Assembly (NCBI RefSeq): GCF_001729485.1
Contig: NZ_CP017157.1
Span: 5,332,001-5,396,000 of the forward strand
Source of the DNA: Streptomyces lydicus
GTDB taxonomy: Bacteria; Actinomycetota; Actinomycetes; Streptomycetales; Streptomycetaceae
Reading direction: 5' to 3'
Length of the DNA stretch: 64,000 nt
The notes beneath the pieces are model-generated. The model saw only the letters and a list, made by a program, of their open reading frames with translations, searched no databases and was not told the DNA's origin. This document shows positions 53,407 to 60,970 of this stretch, piece after piece (the first letter of the stretch is position 1; each line of letters opens with the position of its first letter). Both the position numbers and the translations under genes were made by a program.

Positions 53407-54075
53407 GTGAACGACGCGCAGCGAGCCCACGACGAACCCGGCCGGCCCCCCGCACGCGAGGAGGGCGGTGATCCGGCCTGCTGGCTGGACCAGGTCTGCG
53501 ACGCCTGCGGACGGATCCGCGAGCGGCCCGGCAGCGAGGTCTGCGAGCACTGCGGAGCCGTGGCGGGCGAGAGCGCGCCCACCCGCCGCCGGGACCGCGA
53601 CGAGCAGGGACGGGCCCGGAACGCCCGCCCGCGCGACGGGCTGGGCCGCCCGCTGCCGTACGGCGCCCCAGGGGTCGCCCGGCAGCCCGAGGGCGTGCCC
53701 CGTACGCCCGCGCAGTCGCTGGCCGAGGCGCAGCGGCTGCTCGACGCCGGGATGCCGTTCCACGCCCATGAGGTGCTGGAGGACGCCTGGAAGACGGCGC
53801 CGGAGGCGGAGCGCGAGCTGTGGCGGGGACTCGCCCAGCTCGCAGTGGGACTCACCCATGCGGCACGGGGCAATGCCGCAGGGGGGACGGCGCTGCTCGA
53901 CCGGGGCGCGGCGGCCGTCGAGGCGTACGCGGACGCCGCCCCCCACGGGATCGACATCGCCGGGCTCCTGGTCTGGGCCCGGGAGCTGAGCGGCCGCCTG
54001 ACCGGCCCGCAGGCCGCGGCGGCGCCCGTAGCGGCGGCGGACACCGCCCCCCGGCTCCGGACCGCCGTCGACTAG
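53407..54075 (+). CDS. DUF309 protein with N-terminal zinc ribbon
   Basis: A 222-residue protein with two parts. Residues about 30-50 carry a four-cysteine knuckle (CDACGRIRERPGSEVCEHCG). After a basic linker, residues about 105-180 are the DUF309 helical domain with the defining MPFHAHEVLEDAWKTAPEAE and GLAQLAVGLTHAARGN. DUF309 proteins are small helical proteins of unknown role. The added zinc ribbon could bind nucleic acid or a partner. The GTG at 53407 is at the expected place. Confidence 0.85.
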   Translation: MNDAQRAHDEPGRPPAREEGGDPACWLDQVCDACGRIRERPGSEVCEHCGAVAGESAPTRRRDRDEQGRARNARPRDGLGRPLPYGAPGVARQPEGVPRTPAQSLAEAQRLLDAGMPFHAHEVLEDAWKTAPEAERELWRGLAQLAVGLTHAARGNAAGGTALLDRGAAAVEAYADAAPHGIDIAGLLVWARELSGRLTGPQAAAAPVAAADTAPRLRTAVD

Positions 54076-54101
54076 GCCGGAAGTCGCCCGTCAGCCCGCG
54101 G

Positions 54102-55265
54102 CTATCCGGCTCGTCCCCTCCCGCCTCCGTGACGGGGCCGCCGCCACCGGGCGAACAGGGCGCCCAGTGCCAGGACCGCGGCCCCGGCGCCGCCCGCCCC
54201 GAGGGCGAGGGCGGGGCGGGAGGGCGCACCGGCGGCGGCCTCCGGCCCGGTGATCCGGGCGGCGACAGGGCGGACCGGGCCGCCCCGGTAGGCGGCGCGC
54301 ACGGCGTGCAGGGTGCCCACCGGCTGGCTGCTGCCGGCCGTGCCGAAGCCCCAGTCCAGCAGCGACGCGGCCTCCTTGTAGACCGCGTTCGCCGCGTTCG
54401 ACTGCGGGTTGAGGACGGTGACCAGCAGCGTTCGGCCGTTCCGGCGGGCGGCCGCGATCAGCGTGTTGCCCGCCTTGGTGGTGTAGCCGTTCTTGACGCC
54501 GATGATGCCGGGGTAGCGGGACAGCCCGTGCGAGCCCACCAGCAGGCGGTTGGTGTTCTCGATCCGGGTGGGTCCGGCGGCGCCGGGGAACGTGGCGCGG
54601 GTGGTGCCGCAGTAGCGGGCGAACTCGTCGTTGGCGAGACCGGCGCGGGCGAACACGGTCAGGTCGTAGGCGGAGGACACCTGGCCGGGCGCGTCGTAAC
54701 CGTCGGGGGACTTCACGGTGGTGTCGCGGGCGCCGAGTGTGTGGGCGGTCTGCTGCATCTCGCGGGCGGTGGCCTGCCAGCCGCCGTTCATCGCCGCGAG
54801 CACGTGCACCGCGTCGTTGCCGGAGCGAAGGAAGACCCCGCGCCACAGGTCGGCGACGGTGTAGCGGCGGCCCAGCTGGATGCCGACGACGCTGCTGCCG
54901 GACCCGATGCCCGCGAGGTCCGCGGAGCTGACCTGGCGGACCGCGCCCGCCGAGAACTTCGGCAGGACGGTGACCGCGAACAGCGTCTTGAGGGTGCTGG
55001 CCGGGGCGAGCTTGCGGTGCGGGTTCCTGGCCGCGAGCACGCTGCCGGTCTCCGCGTCGGCCACCATCCAGGACAGCGCGGAGAGCCCGCCGGGCAGCGA
55101 CGGTATGCCGGGAGCTGCGACGTCCCGGGTTCCGGCGGCGGCCACGGCGGGCTGACGGGCCGTTCGCCCGTCCGCGGCGGCCGGTATGGATGTCAGCGAC
55201 ACCCCCATGACGGCGATGAGGGCCGTCACGGCCGCCTTCTTGGACACACGTGCCTGAGATGCCAT
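54102..55265 (-). CDS. D-alanyl-D-alanine carboxypeptidase (S11, DacC/PBP5-type), membrane-anchored
   Basis: A 387-residue exported enzyme that trims the terminal D-Ala from peptidoglycan stem peptides. A Sec signal (residues 1-32) is followed by the S11 domain with the Ser-x-x-Lys box ASTLK, the SGN box (LRSGNDAV), and VKNGYT in place of the usual KTG; Asn here is seen in some actinobacterial members. A hydrophobic C-terminal segment (about residues 350-372) and Arg-rich end form a membrane anchor. It lies convergent with the DUF309 gene. Confidence 0.92.
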   Translation of the reverse strand: MASQARVSKKAAVTALIAVMGVSLTSIPAAADGRTARQPAVAAAGTRDVAAPGIPSLPGGLSALSWMVADAETGSVLAARNPHRKLAPASTLKTLFAVTVLPKFSAGAVRQVSSADLAGIGSGSSVVGIQLGRRYTVADLWRGVFLRSGNDAVHVLAAMNGGWQATAREMQQTAHTLGARDTTVKSPDGYDAPGQVSSAYDLTVFARAGLANDEFARYCGTTRATFPGAAGPTRIENTNRLLVGSHGLSRYPGIIGVKNGYTTKAGNTLIAAARRNGRTLLVTVLNPQSNAANAVYKEAASLLDWGFGTAGSSQPVGTLHAVRAAYRGGPVRPVAARITGPEAAAGAPSRPALALGAGGAGAAVLALGALFARWRRPRHGGGRGRAG

Positions 55266-55362
55266 GCCGTCACGCTAAGGACGGCGGACCCCGCGCGCAG
55301 CGCAGTTGGGCCATCCGGGCCACGGCGGCGCGTCGCACCCGATGCGTCGCGTCTGCAACGGC

Positions 55363-55412
55363 CGCAAAGAAAAGCCCGTCCGGTGCGACGGGGGATGCAC
55401 ACCGGACGGGCT
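55363..55412 (-). terminator. Intrinsic terminator of the P450 operon
   Basis: A perfect 13-bp stem (55373-55385 with 55400-55412) with a 14-base loop; read on the minus strand it is followed by TTTTCTTT. It lies just after the P450 stop, ending the XRE-ImmA-MAB_1171c-P450 operon, and it also shields the carboxypeptidase promoter. Confidence 0.9.
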
Positions 55413-55472
55413 CAGGAACCTTTCTACCGCATGAGCGAACAGTTACGCCTCAAAAATTTGTTCGTTTGTCGA

Positions 55473-56681
55473 TTACCACGCGACGGGGAGCGAAATCAGG
55501 CCACGCGCACGCAGTGCCCGGCGGTGCCGCAACTCGTCCCGCGGAACGCCCAGTCGCAGCCCCGGGAAGCGGTCGAGGAGCGCCTCCAGCGCGGTGACCG
55601 CCTCCATGCGCGCCAGCGGGGCGCCGAGGCAGCGGTGGATGCCGTGCCCCAGGGCCAGATGACCGGAGAGCTCCCGGCCGCGGTCCAACGTGTCGGGGGC
55701 CGGGAAGCGGGCGGGGTCACGGTTCGCGGACGCGATCGACAGCAGCACGCTCTCCCCCGCCGGGATGCGTACGCCCCCGATCTCCACGTCCTCCGTGGGG
55801 AAGCGGCGGATCGCCAGCGGGGAGGGGCCGTCGTAGCGCAGGAACTCCTCCACCGCGGCCGGCAGTTCGGCCGGATTGTGTCGCAACGCACGGAGCTGTT
55901 CCGGGTGGTCGAGCAGGGTGAGCACGGCGTTGCCGATGAGGTGGACGGTGTTCTCGTATCCGGCGAAGAGGATGAGGAACGCGAGCGAGGTCAGCTCGTC
56001 CTCGGTCAGCCGGTCGCCGTCCGCGTCGCGCACCGCGATCAGGTCCGAGAGCAGATCGTCGGCCGGCTCCGCGCGCTTGGCGGCGATCAGCCCGGTGTAG
56101 AACTCCAGCATCGCCCCGACCGCCTGCCCCATCAGCTCCGGCCGCGCCGGATCCGGCGTGATCAGGGCGTCCGACCAGGCCAGGAAGTCGCGGCGGTCGT
56201 GGTGCGGGATGCCGAGCAGGTCGCAGATCACGGTGATCGGCAGCGGCCCCGCGTAGTCCGCGATCAGGTCGGCGCTGCCGCGCCGCGCCATGGCGTCCAG
56301 CAGTTCGTCGGCGACCCGCCGTACGGGCTCGCGCAGCGCCTCGACCCGGCCCGGGGTGAACGCCTTGACCACCAGGCGGCGGACGCGGGTGTGGTCCGGC
56401 GGGTCCATGTTGAGCAGGTTGGCGTCCAGGGCCGGCGGGAGCGCGAACCCGCGGTAGCCGCCGGGGGTGGCGTTCCGCTTGTCCAGGGAGAACCGGGGGT
56501 CGGCGAGCGCGCTGCGGACGTCGTCGTAGCGGGTGACCAGCCAGGCGGGGTTCCCGTCGGTGCCGTTGATCCGGTGCACCGGGCCGGCCTCGCGCAGCGC
56601 GGCGTACGCGGGGTACGGATCGTCGAGCAGGGGCGTGAGGTCGATGGGGGCGTCGGGGCCGGTCTCGGCGGTGTTCTGCAT
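55473..56681 (-). CDS. Cytochrome P450 with non-canonical I-helix and heme motifs
   Basis: A 402-residue soluble P450. The I-helix reads AGYENT (240-245) where most have AGxxTT/AGHETT, so Asn replaces the usual first Thr beside the acid. ExxR is present (EEFLR). The heme loop is LGHGIHRCLGAP with Cys351 as ligand; Leu replaces the usual Phe. Both are found in some CYP107-related enzymes, so it may still be active. MDPPDHTRVRRLVVKAFTPGRV is typical of bacterial P450s. It ends an operon after XRE, ImmA/IrrE and MAB_1171c genes (157 bp gap), and has no ferredoxin nearby. The ATG at 56681 has no good ribosome site; a longer frame to 57653 is chance. Confidence 0.9.
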   Translation of the reverse strand: MQNTAETGPDAPIDLTPLLDDPYPAYAALREAGPVHRINGTDGNPAWLVTRYDDVRSALADPRFSLDKRNATPGGYRGFALPPALDANLLNMDPPDHTRVRRLVVKAFTPGRVEALREPVRRVADELLDAMARRGSADLIADYAGPLPITVICDLLGIPHHDRRDFLAWSDALITPDPARPELMGQAVGAMLEFYTGLIAAKRAEPADDLLSDLIAVRDADGDRLTEDELTSLAFLILFAGYENTVHLIGNAVLTLLDHPEQLRALRHNPAELPAAVEEFLRYDGPSPLAIRRFPTEDVEIGGVRIPAGESVLLSIASANRDPARFPAPDTLDRGRELSGHLALGHGIHRCLGAPLARMEAVTALEALLDRFPGLRLGVPRDELRHRRALRARGLISLPVAW

Positions 56682-56838
56682 GATCCCGACTGTAGGGCGC
56701 GGGCGGCCGACGCCCGTCCGTCGTGCGCCATCCGGCACCACGGGCGAGGGCGGCGCCGATCCGCGCGGACCGGCGCCGCCTCCGTCGTGCCGGGCGGCCC
56801 GGACCCCCGTGCCGGGCCACCCTGTCTGTGGTTGCTCC

Positions 56839-58059
56839 TCAGCCCCGCGCCATCGAGCTCCGCTGACGCAGCTCGGTGAGTACGGTCTCGATGAGCGGCG
56901 AGTGGTAGACGTCCGCGACCAGCGCCAAGTGCTCGTATTCCGAGGCGAGTTCGGCCGGGGTCGAGCCCGTGGCGACCACCACGCTCTCGGCGGCGAGGGC
57001 GGGGACGTGGCCCACCGCGCGGTTCTCCAGCCCGCGGCGCAGCGCGGCGGCCTCGGCGACGGCCGCCAGCTGCCGGTCGTCGAGCGCCACCGCACGGGCC
57101 CGCTCGCGGGCGATGTCGACGGCGTCGGACTCCACGTGCCGGCGGATACCGCGCTGGACGTCCCGTATCTCGGCCATCTGACGGTTGGCCCGCCACTCCA
57201 GGTCGGCGAACGGCCAGCGCACCGACCAGGACGCGGCCTCGATCGTGACCTCGGGGGCCTGCGCGGTGACGGTGCGCCAGAGCGGCGAGAGCCGGCGCAG
57301 CCGGCGCCAGGCGGCGACCCGCGGGCCGGCCGCCGGCAGCGCGAATCCGCCGAGGACCAGCAGCGCCGCGACCGACGCGCTGAGCGGCGCCACCCCGTTG
57401 GAGAGCCACAGCGCGGGGTGGCCCGTCCAGGACAGGACGAAGCCGACGACCTTGCAGGCGCAGTAGCCCAGGCCGAGCCAGCAGCCGGCGGCCAGCACCC
57501 GCAGACCGCGCGCCAGATAGGTGCCACCGAGCCGTGCGGCGTAGCGGGGGCAGAGCGTCCCGAGGCCCGCGAGGCTCGATCCGAAAATGGCCAGATACAG
57601 CACCAGGAAGAGCATGACACCGGGTGAGTCGGTGTAGGCGGTGCTGAAGTCACGGGGGTGCTCGACGGCGTCCGGCCGGCCGAGGGCGAAGCCGGTGACC
57701 GCCACCGCCCACAGCGCGGCCACCCCGGCGACCGCGACGCGCGCCCTGGACCGCGCGCGGGCCCGCGCCGCCGCGCCCTCGCCCGCCGTCCAGCGCAGCA
57801 GCAGCACCAGCGCGCCCGCCGCGAAGACCACGACGGAGGAGTAGAGGAAGACCATGGCCAGGTTGGCCACGCCGACCAGCCGGTCGAAGGCGCGGTAGAG
57901 GCTCGGCGCGGAGAACAGGAAGACCGTCGCGACGCCCCCGGTCATCACACAGGCCAGCCCCAGGTCCGCGTTGCTGCGGTCGCGGAGCCACGCGACGGAC
58001 TTGTACCCGACGATCGCCCAGGCGGCCAGGCCGAAGGACAGATAGATGACGTCAAACAC
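56839..58059 (-). CDS. MAB_1171c-family membrane protein
   Basis: A 406-residue membrane protein. About seven hydrophobic helices fill the first 235 residues (VIYLSFGLAAWAIVGY, GLACVMTGGVATVFLF and so on), followed by a cytosolic domain of about 160 residues with WSVRWPFADLEWRANRQMAEI, RDVQRGIRRHV and ELASEYEHLALVADVYHSP. This matches the actinobacterial MAB_1171c family (described as a putative transporter, function unproven). The GTG start at 58059 overlaps the ImmA/IrrE stop by 8 bp, so the two are coupled. A receptor or transporter linked to the XRE regulator is plausible. Confidence 0.85.
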   Translation of the reverse strand: MFDVIYLSFGLAAWAIVGYKSVAWLRDRSNADLGLACVMTGGVATVFLFSAPSLYRAFDRLVGVANLAMVFLYSSVVVFAAGALVLLLRWTAGEGAAARARARSRARVAVAGVAALWAVAVTGFALGRPDAVEHPRDFSTAYTDSPGVMLFLVLYLAIFGSSLAGLGTLCPRYAARLGGTYLARGLRVLAAGCWLGLGYCACKVVGFVLSWTGHPALWLSNGVAPLSASVAALLVLGGFALPAAGPRVAAWRRLRRLSPLWRTVTAQAPEVTIEAASWSVRWPFADLEWRANRQMAEIRDVQRGIRRHVESDAVDIARERARAVALDDRQLAAVAEAAALRRGLENRAVGHVPALAAESVVVATGSTPAELASEYEHLALVADVYHSPLIETVLTELRQRSSMARG

Positions 58060-58765
58060 GCGGGCCCCCGTCCCCGGCCAGGTCCTGCCCCTCGCGCCCG
58101 TGGGCGGGGCCGCCGCCGGCGGGGTTCTCCTGCTCCCGCCGGATGTGCTGCAGGGCGGGCCCGAGCGCCGCCGCCAGCTCGGCCGCCTGCCCCTCCAGGG
58201 GGAGTTCGCGCTCGGCCGCCGAGGGTGCCACCCGCTCCATCAGCAGCGTGCCGAGCACCTCGGTCTCCCGCTCGGCGAGGTTGTCGTAGCCGTGGTGCCG
58301 GGCGAAGCCCATGGTCAGCCCCATCCGCTGCATGGCGGTGGTGACGTCGACGGACGGCGTCCAGATCTTCAGCGCGTCCTCGGTGACGGCCGGGTCCTGG
58401 CCGTGCCCGAGCAGCAGATGGCCGATTTCGTGCAGCACGATGTGGGCCTGGTGCCAGGGTGAGGTCCGCAGCTCGTAGAAGATCCAGTAGGCGTCGTCGG
58501 TGACGGCGGTCATGCCCGAGACCACCCCGCCCAGGCTCATCGGCACCAGATGGACGGGCCGCTCCACCCGGGCGCCGACGATGTCGCACATTCCGCGCAG
58601 ATCGGTCGCGGCAGGCAGCTGGAGTTCCTTGATGAGCCGCTTGCACCGCCTGCGTATCTGCCCCACTCGCATGCTCGTTCCGTCCTCGTGTCCGGTCCGC
58701 TGCCAGGTGACGAAGACCTGGTCGCGCTCAGCGGTCCGTATCGGGTCACTCACCGCGCCGGTCAC
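58052..58765 (-). CDS. ImmA/IrrE-type zinc metallopeptidase
   Basis: A 237-residue metallopeptidase with HEIGHLLLGH (HExxH) in the middle, preceded by the IrrE/ImmA-type core MRVGQIRRRCKRLIKEL and an insert GLTMGFARHHGYDNLAERETEVLGTLL. ImmA-like proteases cleave phage-type or stress repressors; in this operon the likely target is the XRE protein encoded immediately upstream. It overlaps its neighbours at both ends (20 bp with XRE if started at the first GTG; an alternative GTG at 58753 or an ATG before RVGQ would shorten it). Sometimes annotated as a toxin-antitoxin component. Confidence 0.88.
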   Translation of the reverse strand: MTGAVSDPIRTAERDQVFVTWQRTGHEDGTSMRVGQIRRRCKRLIKELQLPAATDLRGMCDIVGARVERPVHLVPMSLGGVVSGMTAVTDDAYWIFYELRTSPWHQAHIVLHEIGHLLLGHGQDPAVTEDALKIWTPSVDVTTAMQRMGLTMGFARHHGYDNLAERETEVLGTLLMERVAPSAAERELPLEGQAAELAAALGPALQHIRREQENPAGGGPAHGREGQDLAGDGGPRV

Positions 58766-59234
58766 CCCCCTGTTCCGGCGGATCGGCCGGCAGATTCATC
58801 TGCTGCCGGAACTGGGAGATGATCGTCGTCAGGCTGTCCTGCACCTCCGGCGGCAGCCCGACGGAGCGCAGCGCGATCGCCCTGACCCGCTGGTCCCGCA
58901 TCGCGGCGAGGAAGCGGACCTCCTCCTCCACCCGCGCGGCCTGCGGCTGCGAGAGGTCCCCCAGCAGGTAACCCACCGGCACCGCGAAGAACTTGGCCAG
59001 CGCGCGCAGCAGTTCCGGACCCGGGTTCGCCCGCTTCCCGTTCCGCAGCATCGACAGATACTGCTCGGTGACCTTGACCCCGCCGTACGTCTCCGCACCG
59101 CCGCTGATCTCCTCGGCCACGAAGGCGTTGGTGTACGGCGCCCCGGGCGGATGCATGTTCGCGAAGAGGTGGTTGAGCCGCTCCGCGAGCACACTGCCCG
59201 CGCCCTTGGACCGGCCGTCGCCCCCCACGCCCAT
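58746..59234 (-). CDS. XRE-family regulator
   Basis: A 162-residue DNA-binding protein. The HTH lies near residues 42-90: AEEISGGAETYGGVKVTEQYL, then SMLRNGKRANPGPELLRALAKFFAVPVGYLL. This pattern of the long insertion before the recognition helix is seen in actinobacterial XRE proteins that accompany ImmA proteins. The C-terminal part (EEEVRFLAAMRDQRVRAI) may be the cleavage or oligomerisation region. The ATG at 59234 has GGGGGAGACGG upstream. It begins the four-gene operon. Confidence 0.88.
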   Translation of the reverse strand: MGVGGDGRSKGAGSVLAERLNHLFANMHPPGAPYTNAFVAEEISGGAETYGGVKVTEQYLSMLRNGKRANPGPELLRALAKFFAVPVGYLLGDLSQPQAARVEEEVRFLAAMRDQRVRAIALRSVGLPPEVQDSLTTIISQFRQQMNLPADPPEQGGDRRGE

Positions 59235-59356
59235 CCCCCGTCTCCCCCGTTGATCAAGCCCAACGAACAGTTAAGGCCCCCCGCCACTGCGTTCACATCC
59301 TGACATGCAACGTACGCGCCGCACCAGTCCACTTACGGACAGTGAGGAACCTCGGG

Positions 59357-59373
59357 CTTAACCAAGGGTTGAG
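59357..59373. promoter_or_regulatory. Near-palindrome upstream of the XRE operon
   Basis: CTTAACC-AAG-GGTTGAG is an imperfect inverted repeat (six of seven arm positions match), about 120 bp before the XRE start. It could be an operator. Confidence 0.25.
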
Positions 59374-59441
59374 TGGCGGGCCGACGGCGAGGGACCCGAA
59401 GGCAGGAAGGGGATAGCGGCGAAGAAGCGGCAGCACAACGG

Positions 59442-59473
59442 AAAAGGCCGCCTCCTCTTTCGAGAAGACGGCC
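59442..59473 (-). terminator. Terminator after tRNA-Pro
   Basis: A 12-bp stem (59446-59457 with 59462-59473, two G-T pairs) with a TTTC/GAAA loop; on the minus strand a run of Ts follows. It lies about 20 bp after the tRNA. Confidence 0.85.
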
Positions 59474-59492
59474 TCCGACCTGCGAAAGTCGC

Positions 59493-59569
<77 letters not shown>

Positions 59570-59703
59570 GTGCTCGTATCGGCCGGGATGTTCCGGCTGA
59601 CCGCGCACGAGAACAATACCGCATGTCAGAGGGTGGGGGCTGCCATATCCGGGCGTCCCGGCGCCGGCGTGCGGGTGACGGGTGAGTGGCGGCCGGCCGG
59701 AGG

Positions 59704-59721
59704 ATGAGTACCCGTACTCAT
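59704..59721. promoter_or_regulatory. Perfect ATGAGTAC palindrome before the YiaA-type gene
   Basis: ATGAGTAC-CC-GTACTCAT is a perfect 18-bp inverted repeat, 34 bp before the ATG at 59755. The same ATGAGTAC octamer occurs again at the start codon (59755-59762). It is a strong candidate operator for a dimeric regulator, probably TetR type, encoded elsewhere. Confidence 0.55.
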
Positions 59722-59754
59722 GCACCGGCGTCACCGCGCGGCCACGCTACGCGC

Positions 59755-60048
59755 ATGAGTACTCCATCGATTCAGCGGCCGACGACGACGGCCTTCTTCG
59801 CGCAGGCCGCGATCTCGTTCGGGCTGTCACTGGCAGCGCTGATGATCGGGATCATCAAGCTCCCGGTCGGACCGTGGGAGCGCGGGTTCCTCTCCCTCGG
59901 CCTGGTCTTCGTGGTGTCGTCGGCGTTCACGCTGGCCAAGTGCGTACGCGACCGGCAGGAGGTGGCGGAGGTGACGAACCGGGTGGACAAGGCGCGGATC
60001 GACAAGCTCCTCATCGAGCAGGACGTCTTCAAGCCGGGACAGCTCTGA
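59755..60048 (+). CDS. YiaA/YiaB-type small inner-membrane protein
   Basis: A 97-residue protein with two membrane helices (AFFAQAAISFGLSLAALMIGI and FLSLGLVFVVSSAFTLAKC) separated by a short loop, then a charged tail. This is the YiaA/B family, whose role is unknown. It sits behind a perfect palindrome and downstream of tRNA-Pro, transcribed the other way. The ATG at 59755 fits; there is little room for a ribosome site. Confidence 0.88.
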   Translation: MSTPSIQRPTTTAFFAQAAISFGLSLAALMIGIIKLPVGPWERGFLSLGLVFVVSSAFTLAKCVRDRQEVAEVTNRVDKARIDKLLIEQDVFKPGQL

Positions 60049-60091
60049 CGCCGGCCGTCGGGCCGCGGACCTCCGGGTCCCGGCCCGGCAC

Positions 60092-60131
60092 TTGACCTCA
60101 AGCGCGATTGAGGTTGCACGCTCGGTGCATG
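60092..60131 (+). promoter_or_regulatory. SoxR/MerR-type promoter dyad before transketolase genes
   Basis: TTGACC (60092-60097) overlaps a perfect dyad ACCTCAA (60095-60101)-GCGCGA-TTGAGGT (60108-60114), the form of SoxR boxes (CCTCAA...TTGAGG). A -10 with long spacer would fall near 60117-60122, placing transcription start at the ATG (60129), a leaderless start, which agrees with the lack of a ribosome site. Confidence 0.6.
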
Positions 60132-60881
60132 ACGAACACGACGACGGAAACGACGCCCCCGGTACGGACGTCCGACGGGCCGGGTACGACGACGGGCCGG
60201 CGGACCCGATTCGCCGAACTGCCCGGGCTGATGAGCCTGATGACGGGCGATGAGAAGCACGGCCCGGCCGCCACCTCCACGCTCGACGCCCTGTGGGTCC
60301 TCTACGACCGGGTGCTGCGGGTCTCGCCGGAGACGGTGACGGACCCCGACCGGGACCGCTTCCTGCTCTCCAAGGGGCACGGCCCGATGGCCTACTACGC
60401 GGTGCTGGCCGCCAAGGGCTTCTTCCCCGTCGACCGGCTGCCGGGCTTCGGCTCGTACGACTCGCCGCTCGGCCACCACCCCGACCGGCTGCTGGTGCCC
60501 GGCGCCGAGATCGGCAGCGGGTCCCTGGGCCACGGGCTGCCACTGGCCGTCGGTACCGCGCTCGGACTGCGGGCCCAGGGCCGCACCGGACCGGCCGTAT
60601 GGGTACTGATCGGCGACGCCGAGCTGGACGAGGGCAGCAATCACGAGGCGCTGGCGCACGCCGGCGCCGCGGGCCTGGACCGCCTGCACACCGTGGTCAT
60701 CGACAACTCCTCCGCCACCCACGGCTGGCCCGGTGGGATCGCCTCCCGCTTCGAGGCCGCGGGCTGGTCCGCGGACACCGTCGACGGGCGGGACCACGAG
60801 GCGCTGCACGCGGCGTTCGGCGCGCCGCACCCGGGCCGTCCGCGCGCGGTCGTCGCCCGCGTCGAGCCCAAGAACGCCTGA
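60129..60881 (+). CDS. Transketolase, N-terminal (thiamine-diphosphate-binding) subunit
   Basis: A 250-residue protein equal to the N-terminal third of transketolase. The TPP/Mg motif is present as GDAELDEGSNHEAL, after LLSKGHGPMAYYAVLA and GSGSLGHGLPLAVG. It moves two-carbon units together with the C-terminal subunit encoded 89 bp downstream. Such split enzymes occur beside the normal transketolase in actinomycetes and often serve special sugar or precursor pathways. A SoxR-box-like dyad overlaps its promoter. Confidence 0.92.
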   Translation: MTNTTTETTPPVRTSDGPGTTTGRRTRFAELPGLMSLMTGDEKHGPAATSTLDALWVLYDRVLRVSPETVTDPDRDRFLLSKGHGPMAYYAVLAAKGFFPVDRLPGFGSYDSPLGHHPDRLLVPGAEIGSGSLGHGLPLAVGTALGLRAQGRTGPAVWVLIGDAELDEGSNHEALAHAGAAGLDRLHTVVIDNSSATHGWPGGIASRFEAAGWSADTVDGRDHEALHAAFGAPHPGRPRAVVARVEPKNA

Positions 60882-60970
60882 ACTCCCGCCCGGCACGGCC
60901 CGATACGGCCGCCGCACCGGACGCTCCGGGCCCCCGTGGCACCGGCCAAGACTTCGAGAGGGTTTCAGTG

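Noticed and set aside
58052..59234. The ImmA/XRE pair as a toxin-antitoxin module
   Set aside because: They are often annotated so, but the HExxH protease plus an XRE partner and a coupled membrane gene fit a protease-repressor switch better; no toxin fold is seen.
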